DNA from: Dysidea avara
Lineage: Eukaryota; Porifera; Demospongiae; Dictyoceratida; Dysideidae
DNA: 64,000 nt
Assembly: GCF_963678975.1 (NCBI RefSeq)
Contig: NC_089272.1
Span: forward strand, 61,888,574-61,952,573
Direction: 5' to 3'
Every line of letters begins with the position of its first letter. Positions within the stretch are counted from its first letter, which is position 1. A program made the translations under genes and the position numbers. Below are positions 1 through 9,639 of this stretch, piece after piece. Below the pieces are notes generated by a model that had not been told where the DNA came from, did no database searches, and saw only the letters and a program-made list of their open reading frames with translations.

Positions 1-1046
1 AGCATATATGGGCTAAAGCAATCACCCTGATGCTGGAACCATGCATTAGATAAGCAATTAAAGGGAATGGGGTTTAAGCAGACAACTATTGATCCTTGTT
101 TGTATGTTTACTCAGATTCAGAAGGAGAGCTGCTTTTTGTAGCTATTTATGTCGATGATATCATTCTTGGAGGAAGAATTGAAGCAAAATTGAATGAAAT
201 GAAATATGAGTTGAGTCAGAAGTTTGAGATGAAGGATTTGTGACGGCTACATCACTTTATAGGTGTAAAAGTGATCCAGGATCAACTCAATGGATCAATC
301 TGGATTGGTCAGCCATCTTACATAGACAAAATCCTCCAAACATTTGACAAGTGCAACTCCAAGCCAGTTGGTTCAACCATGAATCCTGATGTTAAACTTG
401 TTGCTTGTGATTACCCAGAAGATGTGTGCAATCAGCAAATGTACCAAGCAGTAGTTGGAAGCCTGTTGTATCTGTCTACCAAAACTAGACCAGGTATCGC
501 ATTTGCTGAGAGTAGTGTTGCTTGTTTCTGTGCTAACCCCACTAAAGATTATTAGACAGCAGTAAAGAGGATCCTGCATTACTTGAACAACTCTTGACAA
601 CTGGGACTTTTGTACAGAGCTGATTCCTTGATTAAGATGGCAGGCTACTCTGATGCAGACTGGGCAGGTGACGTGGGGGACAGGAAGTCAACATCTGGGT
701 ATGTGTTTCTTTTGGAAAGAACTGCTATTAGCTGGAAGAGTTCTAAACAGAGTACTGTAGCACTGTCCACTGCTTCCCAAGAAGCAATATGGCTTCAGCA
801 ACTCATGAGTGACTTGTCTGGGAAAACTATCCAAACAATGACTATATTTGAAGACAATCAGTCTACCACTTGTTTAGCCAAAAATCAAGCAGTGCATGGA
901 AGAACGAAACATATTGACATAAGTATCATTTTATCCGTGACTTGGTGGAGGCTGGAAGAACTGAGTTAACCTATTGTACAACAGAAAACATGGTAGCTGA
1001 TATGTTCACTAAAGGAACTTCTATCAAACAGTTTGAGAAGCTTTGA
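1..1046 (+). pseudogene. Ty1/Copia retrotransposon polyprotein, RT-RNase H part (5' end outside window)
   Basis: Frame 1 reads Copia reverse transcriptase followed by RNase H. The motifs in order are IYGLKQSP near 4-27, the catalytic YVDDII near 148-165, VGSLLYL near 454-474, and then the RNase H signatures GYSDADWAGD (near 643-672) and RKSTSGYVF followed by ISWKSSKQ. The protein would copy element RNA into DNA and degrade the RNA template. It is dead: in-frame stops lie at 28-30, 241-243, 553-555 and 595-597. A one-base loss near 918-920 moves the C-terminal residues (VADMFTKG) to frame 2, which ends at the TGA at 1044-1046. Gag, protease and integrase lie off the left edge. The identification is firm from motif order. 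Confidence 0.95.
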
Positions 1047-1080
1047 CGTCTAGCTGGAGTTGCTGAGTTTGCTGACTGAG

Positions 1081-1092
1081 ATTGAGAAGGAG
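1081..1092 (+). other. Polypurine tract of the Copia element
   Basis: The purine-rich stretch ATTGAGAAGGAG directly abuts the 3' LTR. This is the standard position for priming plus-strand synthesis in Ty1/Copia elements. Confidence 0.7.
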
Positions 1093-1311
1093 TGTTAGAG
1101 ATTAACAATCTAAGTAGCAAGGACTTGAACTATTATTACATCTTGTTGTTATAATCAGTTTTTGTAATTGCACATTTATCACAATTGTATTTAGGCAGGT
1201 ATGCATGTTAATTTTCTCTTTTTGTAAGTCACATGATTGTATGATTGTATGCCGTGTTTTTGAGTGTTAATTGATTAGTTGTGTGATCTGTCTAGTAAGC
1301 CAATTCTAACA
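1093..1311 (+). repeat. 3' LTR of the Copia element (219 bp)
   Basis: The LTR begins TGTTAGAG immediately after the polypurine tract and ends TTCTAACA, giving a 7 bp TGTTAGA/TCTAACA terminal inverted repeat with canonical TG...CA ends. The 5' LTR is outside the window, so identity between LTRs (insertion age) and the target duplication cannot be read here. Confidence 0.8.
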
Positions 1312-1440
1312 TGAATTAGGGATCAAATGTTCACTAGTATATTTGCAGGTGTAGGCGGCCTCCCTTGTTTCCCTACTTCATTTCCTAATCAACCTTAAAA
1401 TTCCTTAAACTTGTTTGTTTACTTTTCGTAACATTATTAT
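1312..1440. other. Non-coding flank of the Copia LTR
   Basis: AT-rich sequence between the LTR and the next repeat. No gene or recognised element is seen. Confidence 0.5.
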
Positions 1441-2225
1441 AACTGATACTGCTTCAAAAGAAAGGATGGCACAAGAGGTAATGCGATTTTCATCTGAACG
1501 TGCGCCTGACTTATAAAAATGAAGTGACCATTATGCTGCTATGTTCAGCCCATTACACAATGCTACAAATGAAGAACAGTTGGAAAGCACTTCTGCAATC
1601 ATTCCAGTCACCATAAAAATATAGACAACTCACAAACACCAACTATCAAATTATTACTGACTCAAAAGTGAAGTAGCCATTATACGCTTCACTTTCACCT
1701 ATGTTCAGCCTGTTACACAGTGTTACAAATGAAGAACAGTAGTAGAAGTGCCTCTGCAATCAATCAAGTCATCACATTAAATATGAACAATTCCCATTTA
1801 CAAACATATGCATCACGCTACTGTGAATTGATTCCTTGGGACTGTCAGCAAAAAGGAATGGGACACAAATGAGAACAAAGCTACTGTAAGTCCATGATGT
1901 GTGTATTGTACATACTGTGATATGTCGAAATGCACATCTCGGGACAAAGTGACATCAAATGGTGAAGAAATCAAGCCTATACCAATAACCACTATTGAAT
2001 TATGCTTGCCTGAAGGCATCAGGTAGCTAGTTAGTAGAAAATTCCTAAAAGTTTGTAACAATCTATCAGAAGCATTTAGGGTCATACTGGAGGCACTTTT
2101 GAGCTTGGTAACACCTAACCAATAGTGCCAAGGTGCCAGTATGGTATTATGAAGCTGGTTTTTGGGTGATATTTTTTGGTCAGAAAAACCCAAACCTTTA
2201 ATATAATACAGTACTACCATACTAT
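1441..2225 (+). repeat. Diverged copy of the U repeat
   Basis: This segment shares an ordered series of blocks with 3480-4275: the block with aagtgaag/ccattacgcttc, then the tgttcagcc/gttacaca block, then the block around gtattgtacatactg, ending near the sequence equivalent to ctgtatgat. It lacks the palindromic half found at the other copies. A minus-strand reading frame (2220-1813) aligns loosely with frames in the other copies, but its coding status is unproven. Confidence 0.65.
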
Positions 2226-3163
2226 ATGATTTTAAATTCTGTAGTTAGCTACGTTCTGCTTGAAAACATCACAATAGTAACGTTTTAGCATTAAGGTGGA
2301 GATATCTTCATAGCAAAGCACTTTTAATTGCTTTCATATTGATAGCTTATGTATAGTGAATAATTAGCTATATGTGTTCAAGTGTTACTACAATAATTAT
2401 ATATGTAATAGCTATACCACGGGCACGAGTGCTTTGCCTGATATATACGCACAAACATGAGGGCTGCAGGCTCGAGTGCGAGTGCATATATGTGACTGAA
2501 TTTGACAAAACAAGGCTTCGACGCACAAAGCTTTGTTAGGAGATATGGCGATTTTAAGGAATCATTGTGTAATAACTTCCCAGTGCCTACAGCTGTGCAA
2601 ACAAAATTTGCACCAATTGTTCATCTGTTCACTAGCTATCACTGAGTGGGTGTATACATTTCTGATATCCAAGATTTGCCCTGTTTTGAGCAGCTTTTTT
2701 CGAGCTGGTAATAATATCACAGATGGTAGTTATAGGGTGGGAGGGTGGGGGTGGACGGTGGTCTTAATATACGGGTATAAAATGGAGTAAGAAGACGATT
2801 GGAATCCAGAGGCCAAGTTTGGGCCCTCCATGGCCCTCCATGGCCCTCAAATTACTCCAAATTGACTGAGAACACTATTGGCGAGCTCTCTGTGAAGTCC
2901 CAGCTCGCCACACACCATTATCACAAAGCCATGGCCATTTAATGGTGCCAATCTCACACTCGTGGCTTTGACAGGGTCGGAAGAAAGCTGCTACAGAAAC
3001 CAGACTTGTCAGTGCTGAAGGAAGTACAGTGTGAAATATGATAGTGTATTAGACCAGCAATCCATTTCTGGTAAAATCGTAAGTTTGATTTTGTGTGTGT
3101 GGAAGCCTTGTTATGTGAAATCCGGTCACATATACAGGCAAAGCAAGAGTACCTGTGGTATAA
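2226..3163. other. Unannotated intergenic sequence
   Basis: No gene is recognised. The only local structure is a three-fold tandem of GGCCCTCCAT-like units around 2822-2850. Open frames here are short and have no recognisable domain. Confidence 0.5.
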
Positions 3164-3440
3164 CTAACAAGTACACGAAAAATTTGGAATTTTCAACCAG
3201 AGTAGGGACCATAGCACATCGATAAAAGTACCAAAACAAGTTGGAGTAGTCCATGATATTAAATCACAGTAAAACAGCAAGAAGTGTTACATCCCTACTG
3301 TGCTCAAGATACCATTTTTATTGTTTTACTGTGATTTAATATGATGGACTACTCCAACTTGTTTCAATACTTTTTATTGATGTGCTATGGTCTCTACTCT
3401 TAGAAAATTCCAATTTTTTTTTGTGTACTTGTTTGTTAAC
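3164..3440. repeat. Long palindrome of the U-P element, copy 1
   Basis: Inverted repeat with arms of about 130 bp. The left arm starts at the block containing acaagtacac and runs through gtagggaccatagcacat, ggagtagtccatgatatta and aagtgttacatccctactg. The right arm reads back through the same blocks to gtgtacttgtttgttaac. Two further copies lie at 17858-18154 and 51857-52161. In each copy one side continues into the U repeat, so palindrome and U probably form one element. The structure is a MITE or foldback type with no transposase gene. Confidence 0.85.
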
Positions 3441-4275
3441 TTTTTTTGCAAATAATTTTATTATGACTGGTGAACCCACACATACCACATCTGAAATGGC
3501 GCCGCGTGCCCCAACTATATCAACTATCATCCGAAAAGTGAAGTATCCATTACACTTCGCTGTCAGTTATGTTCAACCTGTTACACAACATTTCGAATCA
3601 AGAACTTTTCTGGATGCACTTCTACAATCTGCAAAAGAAATGGTGCTGTGCACCAATTTTATTAATTATCGTCTGAAAAGTGAAGTATCCATTACGCTTC
3701 GCTGTCGGCTATGTTCAACCCGTTACACAGCAATACAAATCAAGAAATGTTTGAAAAGTACCTCTGCAATCAAAATAGCCACTATGAAAAATACAGACGA
3801 TTTCCGTTTCAAAGGGAAGCCACCACATGCTCGTGCCAAATTGACACCCTTCTCTGTCAGCAAAGATGAATGGGACACAAAGGAGGACACTGGTAAGTCC
3901 ATGAAGAATGCATTGTACATACTGCGGTATGCCAAAAGGCACCTCTTGGGCTAAAGCAATGTCAAACAGTGAAAACATCAAGCCTGTAGCTTTGGCCGTT
4001 ATTGAGTTACGCTTGTCTGAAGGCATCATTCAGTTACTTACTTACTCAGTCAGTCAGTAGAAAATTTTGTCGAATAAAAATTTTTAAAATTCCGTAGCAA
4101 CTTGTTGAAAGCATTTCAGGTCAATCTGAAAGCTTGTTGGGGCTTAGTTTTACCTCACCAATATTGCCTCATCGTCGTCAGGGAAAATTGAGGCTGGTTT
4201 TTTGGTGATGTTATTTTGTGGGCCACGCCTACTCCATTGTGGTCCCTACTATACAGTTACTATCGTACTGTATGA
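3441..4275 (+). repeat. U repeat, copy 1 (contains an internal duplication)
   Basis: This segment joins the palindrome at 3440 and carries the landmark ATGGCGCCGCGTGCCC near 3496. It then has two tandem copies (about 3535-3600 and 3665-3740) of a block around gaagtatccattac, and ends near gtactgtatgat. The same sequence occurs in reverse at 51170-51856. Frames on both strands give similar peptides between copies, which is expected from nucleotide similarity and does not prove coding. Confidence 0.8.
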
Positions 4276-4335
4276 TATGGTCTACTTTAGCATGTAGACT
4301 CACCTAATTGGCAAAATCTTTAGTTGCTATACCCA

Positions 4336-4564
4336 TCTCTTATATAGGGAACCAAGTAAGCTGTGATTGTAGGATTGAATTTTGCCAACAAACTGTGATT
4401 GTGGGATTCAATTTTAATACATCAAACAGTAGTTTGATTTTATTTTTGGAATTATGTTACTAAAAAACTACTGTTGATGTATTTAAATTGAATCCCACAA
4501 TCACAGGTTGTTTGGCAGAATTCAATCCCACAATCACAGCTTGCTTGATTCCCTATATAAGAGA
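4336..4564. repeat. 229 bp snapback MITE
   Basis: The outer arms are TCTCTTATATAGGGA at 4336-4350 and its reverse complement at 4550-4564. Each arm holds two copies of a block CTGTGATTGTGGGATT separated by a TTTGCCAACAAA-like spacer. The two arms meet at the cagtagtttgat/ctactg centre. It has no coding capacity and ends 46 bp before the pogo-like transposon. Confidence 0.85.
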
Positions 4565-4612
4565 AGAGGATGACAGTATAACATCAAAGAAATCTGATGA
4601 TTTTTGGATATA

Positions 4613-4652
4613 CCGTATAGCGGGTTATTTTCTCGAGGTGCAAATTTTCCCG
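4613..4652 (+). repeat. Left terminal inverted repeat of the pogo-like element
   Basis: Begins after the TA at 4611-4612 and matches 8314-8354 in inverse orientation over about 40 bp. Main differences are ctcgag versus ctt-ggg and one base in the GGGTTATT block. Confidence 0.9.
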
Positions 4653-4761
4653 AATTTCCCAAATGAGCTCACGACTCGGGAAAATTTATTCTGCATGATC
4701 AGCTAGCTAGCTAAGAATTGTGGGATTAAGATAATTTTGGCGTGATTGTCAGCTGGCGATT

Positions 4762-6205
4762 ATGTTGAGATCACTTTTAGATTATTTCTTTAAGAAGCGG
4801 TGTGAAGCTCATTTGCCAGATTCCATGGGGGCCATTGAGCAGCAAAATGCTTCCCTCTACAATCGCAGCTGCTAATACTGAAGTCATGCGTGTCATAAAT
4901 GCAAGTGGCCATGGTTCTAGCAAGTTCAAGTCTACTGGTGAAAAGAGGGGCGTTTACAGTAAGTATACTCCAGAATTCAAGGCAAAAGTAGCAAGATATG
5001 CTATTGAAAATGGCAATAGTTGAGTTGCTAAGAAATTCAGCACTACAGATAAAGTTATTGATGAGAGTTCTGTTCGAGGGTGGGTTACAACATACAATAG
5101 AGAGATGGAAAGGAAACGAAAAGCTGGTGAGGAAGTTTCTGCAATACCTGTGCTACCTGTAGCAAAATGTGGTCAACCATTACTTCTGGGGATACACTTG
5201 ACAGTGAGGTAAAATCTTACATAAGAAGTGTTCGCGAAGGAGGTGGGCTAGTTACAACGGAGATAACAATGGCAGCTGCAAGAGCAATCGTTAGAAAGTA
5301 CAACCCAGGATTAATAGCTGATGAGTCTACGGGTGGAATAACATCAGATTGGGTAAAATCATTATTGTATCATATGAAATTTGTTAAAAGAAGGGGTAGT
5401 ACAACTACAAAATATCTGGTTGATGATTTTGTTGCTATCAAAGGCCAATTCTTAGCTGATATTGTCATGGTTAAAGAGCTACAAGAAATCCCAGATGATT
5501 TAATTTTGAACTGGGACCACATGGGGATTAGCATTGTTCCTGGTTCTGCATGGACCATGGGTCAAAAGGGTCAGCAACATGTTGAACTTTTAGCCTTGGA
5601 TGACAAACGACAGATTACTGCTGTTGTTATTACTGGAAAGCTGCTACCTTTCCAACTAATATATCAGGGGAAAACATCGGCATGTTTACCTAAAGTCACA
5701 GGATTGGCATATCACCTGCACTGACAACCATTGGTCCAGTGAACAGAAAACACTTGAGTATATAGAATTGGTTTTGCTACCATATGTAAAAAACACAAGG
5801 AGAGAGTTAGGTCTGCCAGAAAGTTTTCCTGCAATGGTTCTGTTTGACGCCTTTAAGGGTCAAACTACAAATTCTACCTACCAATTATTAGAGCAGAACA
5901 ATATTTCTGTTGTGAATATTCCTGCTAACTGTACTAATAAATTGCAGCCAATGGACCTCAGTGTTAACAAGAGCCTTAAAAAGTTCCTGAAGAAGCAGTT
6001 TGGGGATTGGTACTCGCAGATGGTATTTAAGGATTTAGAAGGATCTCGGCGAGTACCTGTTGACCTGCGCCTTTCAGTAATGAAACCCTTGAATGCTACA
6101 TGGCTTAAAGAAGCACACAAGTATTTAAAGAATAATCCTAGTATTATTACAAATGGTTTCAAAGCTTCTGGAATCACCGATGTGTTAAAAAAACAATCCG
6201 TTTAA
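4762..6205 (+). pseudogene. pogo-like DDE_1 transposase (pseudogene)
   Basis: The likely start is ATG 4762 (MLRSLLDYFFKK). The order is an N-terminal leader, a helix-turn-helix DNA-binding region (about 4955-5110, containing YTPEFKAKVARYA and VRGWVTTYN), then the DDE catalytic core. In the core, NWDHMGISIVPG holds the first Asp near 5515, VLFDAFKGQTTN the second near 5845, and NCTNKLQPMDLSVNKS the third near 5955. The protein would cut and paste the element at TA sites. Damage: a frame change in the G run near 4826-4831, a TGA at 5021-5023, a one-base loss in the GGGG near 5188-5191, and a one-base gain near 5698-5702. The catalytic Asp codons are still readable. The family call (pfam DDE_1, pogo/Jerky-like) rests on these motifs plus TA flanks. 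Confidence 0.88.
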
Positions 6206-6314
6206 TTCACTATTGTACCTTGTATAGCTATGTATGTGTTTCAAATTGTCTAACAAGTACAGCTGTACATACATTATATACAACATTAAGTATAATTTTT
6301 TGACTTTCATGTGT

Positions 6315-6644
6315 CAGGGGCATATCGAGGGGGGTTTCCAGGGGTTTCAGGAAACCACTTTGGATTTTATACACTACTTGAAACATCAAAAAATTGAAAC
6401 TTTAGGTTTCCAGAATCTGGAATCTATCAAGGAACAGAACATATTTTATTATCTTTGTTAAACAATAGTTTCTAACATGATAGCAACGCTTATAGCATTG
6501 TTTTTTGAATTATGATTTTGGTGAAAAGATTGAGATAGTACGGAGATACTCTAATAGAGCAGTCAGGTAATACAAACTACTCTAATATAACAGTCACTTA
6601 GCTGTAGTGGAAACTCCTTTTCAAAATTCCTGCGTATGCCCCTG
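6315..6644. mobile_element. Miniature inverted-repeat element nested in the pogo-like element
   Basis: The termini are CAGGGGCATATCGAGG at 6315 and the inverted CTGCGTATGCCCCTG ending at 6644, with a TGTGT direct repeat on both sides (6310-6314, 6645-6649). The CAGGGGC ends resemble hAT-type miniature elements, although hAT insertions normally make 8 bp duplications. It carries one good and one degenerate copy of the 17 bp dispersed motif (6549-6599). It lies between the convergent transposase and protease genes. Confidence 0.65.
6543..6599 (+). repeat. Dispersed 17 bp motif inside the nested MITE of the pogo-like element
   Basis: One exact unit (6549-6565) preceded by gagata, and one decayed unit (6579-6596). 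Confidence 0.8.
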
Positions 6645-6703
6645 TGTGTAATATTAAAACATTATCTTAATCATGTTAGCTATATAAGTCAAGTTCCAGA
6701 TAG

Positions 6704-8297
6704 TCACTTCTTCGAACACTGAGTAGGAAAAGTTGCCATTTTACCCTTTTCAAAGCAGTTTATTAGATGTGATCTCATCTGGTACTGACAATATTTTACC
6801 TTTGCTGGATCACATTTCTTAGCCAGTTGAACAGCATTGGCAATTGCGAATAGGCCACAATCATCACCTCCACATTATTTTTGAACTTCACTCAACTGCA
6901 CCTTGATTGACTCTTCTTTAAACAAAAATTTAATGGATATTAGAGTGTCCTCATCAACAGAATCATACAATGAATCATATACATTCACATGTCCCTTTTC
7001 TGAGAGCAAGGTACTGGCAACAATCCAATGGTTACCACAGGAATGGATAATTTGCATTTCATTTCGTGAAGGTTGTCGAGAAGTTTGGAATAGGGTACAC
7101 TGTAACCCTTCCAGGGAAAATTGGGATTTGATCATGGCTTGTGCATAGTTTATATGCTGATCATTTAACCTGCTACCACCATCATTTTCTTCCCTATCAA
7201 ATTTGGAAAGACTAGATTTGCCTAATTCCACCCATTGTACTTCACGTGAATTCTTATGCCTTATCTCTGAACTAGGGTATCCTTTCTTCATGCTAGTTTT
7301 CTTACCATAAAATGTAGACGTTGCCAAAGCTTTAGATTTAGACGCACTGCAAGATGTCGCATTGTCTACATCCAGTGCGATTACAGAGAGTCTCCCTTGG
7401 ATTCAGATGATCTTAGTACTTCTTGTACTAACCCTTGAGGTGATATTGTGGAATTTGGCCATGGAGAAGACATACGTTGCACTGAGCTTTGGGGTTGGTC
7501 TGAAGTACATATACTCCTTGTAATTGTGTTGGCATCATCTAAAGCATTTTCAACAGATTTGTTGCTATAGGTTTCTGGGTTCTCAGCAGTATTTTCACTA
7601 CCTAAAGCAGCTGCTTGTTTTATGCTGCTCATCTCTGGGTCTTCAATCTCAGCCTTGATTGGAGTAGCATGATATAAAGAAATGTCACCCTATTGGTCAC
7701 TGCTGTACTGGCTGTAGGTTTCTGCACTTCATTCTTGACCAGAGTAACATCTTCACTGATGACACCTTTTATTATTTCTGCGGTCTCTTTCTCGGAATAT
7801 CCATCCACAATTTTGATTTTACCAATTAATTGTGTTGTGTTGAGTAAAACGACTAGACTTCTGATCTTTTCAATGTTAAACTCTTCTCCATGAAAAATAA
7901 GGTGACAAGGCACTTCCACTCTGCCTTTCGGTGAAACACGCACTTATCTCCTTTGCCCTGTAATCTTGCACGTAATAGAGCACCAACTGTTTCCAAGAAA
8001 AGTGTGGCACATTGCAGAAATATTCCGAGAAACGTGGCCTACAATGATGGATCCCTTGTATACAGCCGCAGCAAATGGATCATGAATATTGTGTCTTTCT
8101 TGTTTACAAACAAGCAGCTTGCCTATTACCGGCGTCCAGACGCTCTTGTATACATGGTGACCTTGAACAGCAGATTCTATACTGACGGCACCTCGGACGG
8201 CACTCATTCGCATTGACAGGTGCAAAAGTAACTCACGTGAGATTTTTACTGCAGTGTGGTGGTCGGGAATTTCTGAATCAGGAAAATTTCTGCTCAA
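6704..8297 (-). pseudogene. HIRAN-like and Ulp1/C48 cysteine protease-like protein (pseudogene, transposon cargo)
   Basis: Read on the minus strand. Residues from about 8150 to 7900 contain HHVYKSVWTPVIGK, HDPFAAAVYKG and IIVGHVSRNIS, fitting the HIRAN pattern (DP.(A)xxV...VGH), a domain known in HLTF-type proteins to bind DNA ends. An acidic, Ser-rich linker follows (about 7830-7330). The C-terminus (7200-6704) reads INYAQAMIKSQF, the histidine motif GNHWIVAST (near 7030), VYDSLYDS (acid) and CGGDDCGLFAIANA with the presumed catalytic Cys at 6857-6859, as in the Ulp1/SENP C48 family that cleaves SUMO-like tags. Breaks: stop at 7944-7946, frame changes near 7630 and between 7381 and 7327, and a stop at 6875-6877. 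It converges on the transposase inside shared terminal repeats, so it is likely element cargo. The real start could be an internal Met near 8210. Confidence 0.75.
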
Positions 8298-8313
8298 GCT
8301 AAAGGTTCTTCAA

Positions 8314-8354
8314 TCGGGAAAATTTGCACCTTGGGAAAATAATCCGCTATACGG
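8314..8354 (-). repeat. Right terminal inverted repeat of the pogo-like element
   Basis: Inverse of 4613-4652, ending CCGCTATACGG and followed by TA at 8355-8356. Confidence 0.9.
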
Positions 8355-8411
8355 TAGTGTGCACTCCTATTAGATGTGCAATGTCTCAAGTTAATGAGAT
8401 ATATGCACTGG

Positions 8412-8435
8412 TATCAAGACACACGGTAGTGTGTC
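8412..8435 (-). repeat. Terminal hairpin of composite element copy A
   Basis: GACACAC-GGTA-GTGTGTC (8418-8435) is a perfect 7 bp stem hairpin followed outward by ttgata (minus strand). The same hairpin and hexamer end copies B and C, and also occur alone at about 15958-15980. Confidence 0.8.
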
Positions 8436-9214
8436 GTGCGGCCCAAGAAGCCGGCGCGCAACACCCGCAGTATATTGACAGGAAGAAAGAAAACGCAATT
8501 TTCGCACCTCCGTAGCTCTGTGCTTCCTTGATGAAACAAGACGATTTTTGCTGTGGACACTCCCTCCACCTTCAGCACTCCACATTCCAAATTAGAGCGA
8601 AATCGCTTCACGCGTTCCCGAGATATGCGACTTCAAAAATTGGCTTAGTTTCTTCATATTTTTTTCCTTCTTCTTATTTTTCTTCCTCTTTTCGCACACT
8701 TATAAAAACTGCTATAAAACGCGAACGCTATATCCGATTGCCTTGAAATTTGGCACACAGAAGGGGGGTATAAAGGCGCATCTGTGTACCAACGTTGGAT
8801 AGGATACGATAAACAGGAAAAGAGTTATGATCGATTATTCACGAAAAATAACACCAATATGTTGTCACGCCTACAGGGTAAACCGCTTATGGGAAGAAGC
8901 TGAAAATCGGTGGGTAATTAGGTTAACTATTGAACCTCAAACCTTTTGTGGTTTGAAAGAAATCGACCTAAGGCCAATGAAACTTGATTACCAGTTTCTC
9001 GCTCAGATTTTTGAAAATTTGATGCGGGCGGGCGGTTATTATTCATTATTCAATATTTTCCAAAAGTACAACACACATCCCAAACATGAAAATTTCTGCC
9101 AAAAAAACAGTGAGATCTACATTGGTTACTCTTAAAGTACGTTACTAATCCATATAAGAATATTTAGCTATTTCTGTAACTCCTAAACAAGTGATTTTTC
9201 CATTAGAGTATAGC

Positions 9215-9264
9215 TGATTGCTCTATTAGAGTAAAAGTGACTGCTCTATTAGAGTATTTCGATC
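9215..9264 (-). repeat. Dispersed 17 bp motif, two copies (composite A module)
   Basis: Reverse-orientation copies of the motif at about 9217-9231 and 9238-9255. The second continues into ttcgatc, the flank seen at several other loci. Confidence 0.75.
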
Positions 9265-9587
9265 TGAAATACCAATAATGAAATTCCATGCGGGTTTACC
9301 AAAAGCACGCGGGCGATGACGCGAAACTGCTAATCAAGTTTCATTGGCCTAAAAACCAGGAAGATACAACGAAAAAACAAACGGTGTGTAACAATTACGC
9401 AACCGAGATTAGCTAATAAAAAACGAATACTTGCCACGCCTACCAGATAAACCGCTTGGGGTAATGCTTTGAAAATTGCTGTATAGATGGAGTAATCATC
9501 TTAGAAAGGCTCTTTAATGGTGTAGAAGAATCAGACTTAAATCCACGGAGTTATAACACGAAATCCAACTTGGTGCAGCAAGTGCGA

Positions 9588-9634
9588 GATCGAGATACTC
9601 TAATAGAGCAGTCATCCTAATAGAGCAGTCACCC
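9588..9634 (+). repeat. Dispersed 17 bp motif, dimer at the array edge of copy A
   Basis: Two head-to-tail units preceded by gatcgagata, placed exactly between the conserved module and the minisatellite array. The equivalent place in copies B and C also has the motif. Confidence 0.85.
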
Positions 9635-9639
9635 TGAAG

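Larger units (their letters stand above)
4613..8354 (+). mobile_element. Complete pogo-like (Tc1/mariner superfamily) DNA transposon, 3742 bp, with cargo protease gene
   Basis: The left end begins CCGTATAGCGGGTTATTTTC at 4613. The right end (8314-8354) is its inverted counterpart, ending CCGCTATACGG. The match runs about 40 bp with a few mismatches. Both ends are flanked by TA (4611-4612 and 8355-8356), the expected target duplication of this superfamily. Inside are a DDE_1-type transposase on the + strand (4762-6205), a nested miniature element (6315-6644), and a convergent gene on the - strand (6704-8297) with HIRAN-like and Ulp1/C48-like domains. Both genes are broken by stops and frameshifts, so this copy is dead, but the boundaries are clear. 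Confidence 0.9.

Noticed and set aside
3382..3954. 190-residue open frame as a host gene
   Set aside because: It lies wholly in the U-P repeat, reads through the palindrome arm, and contains an internal repeat. No domain is seen and both strands are open.
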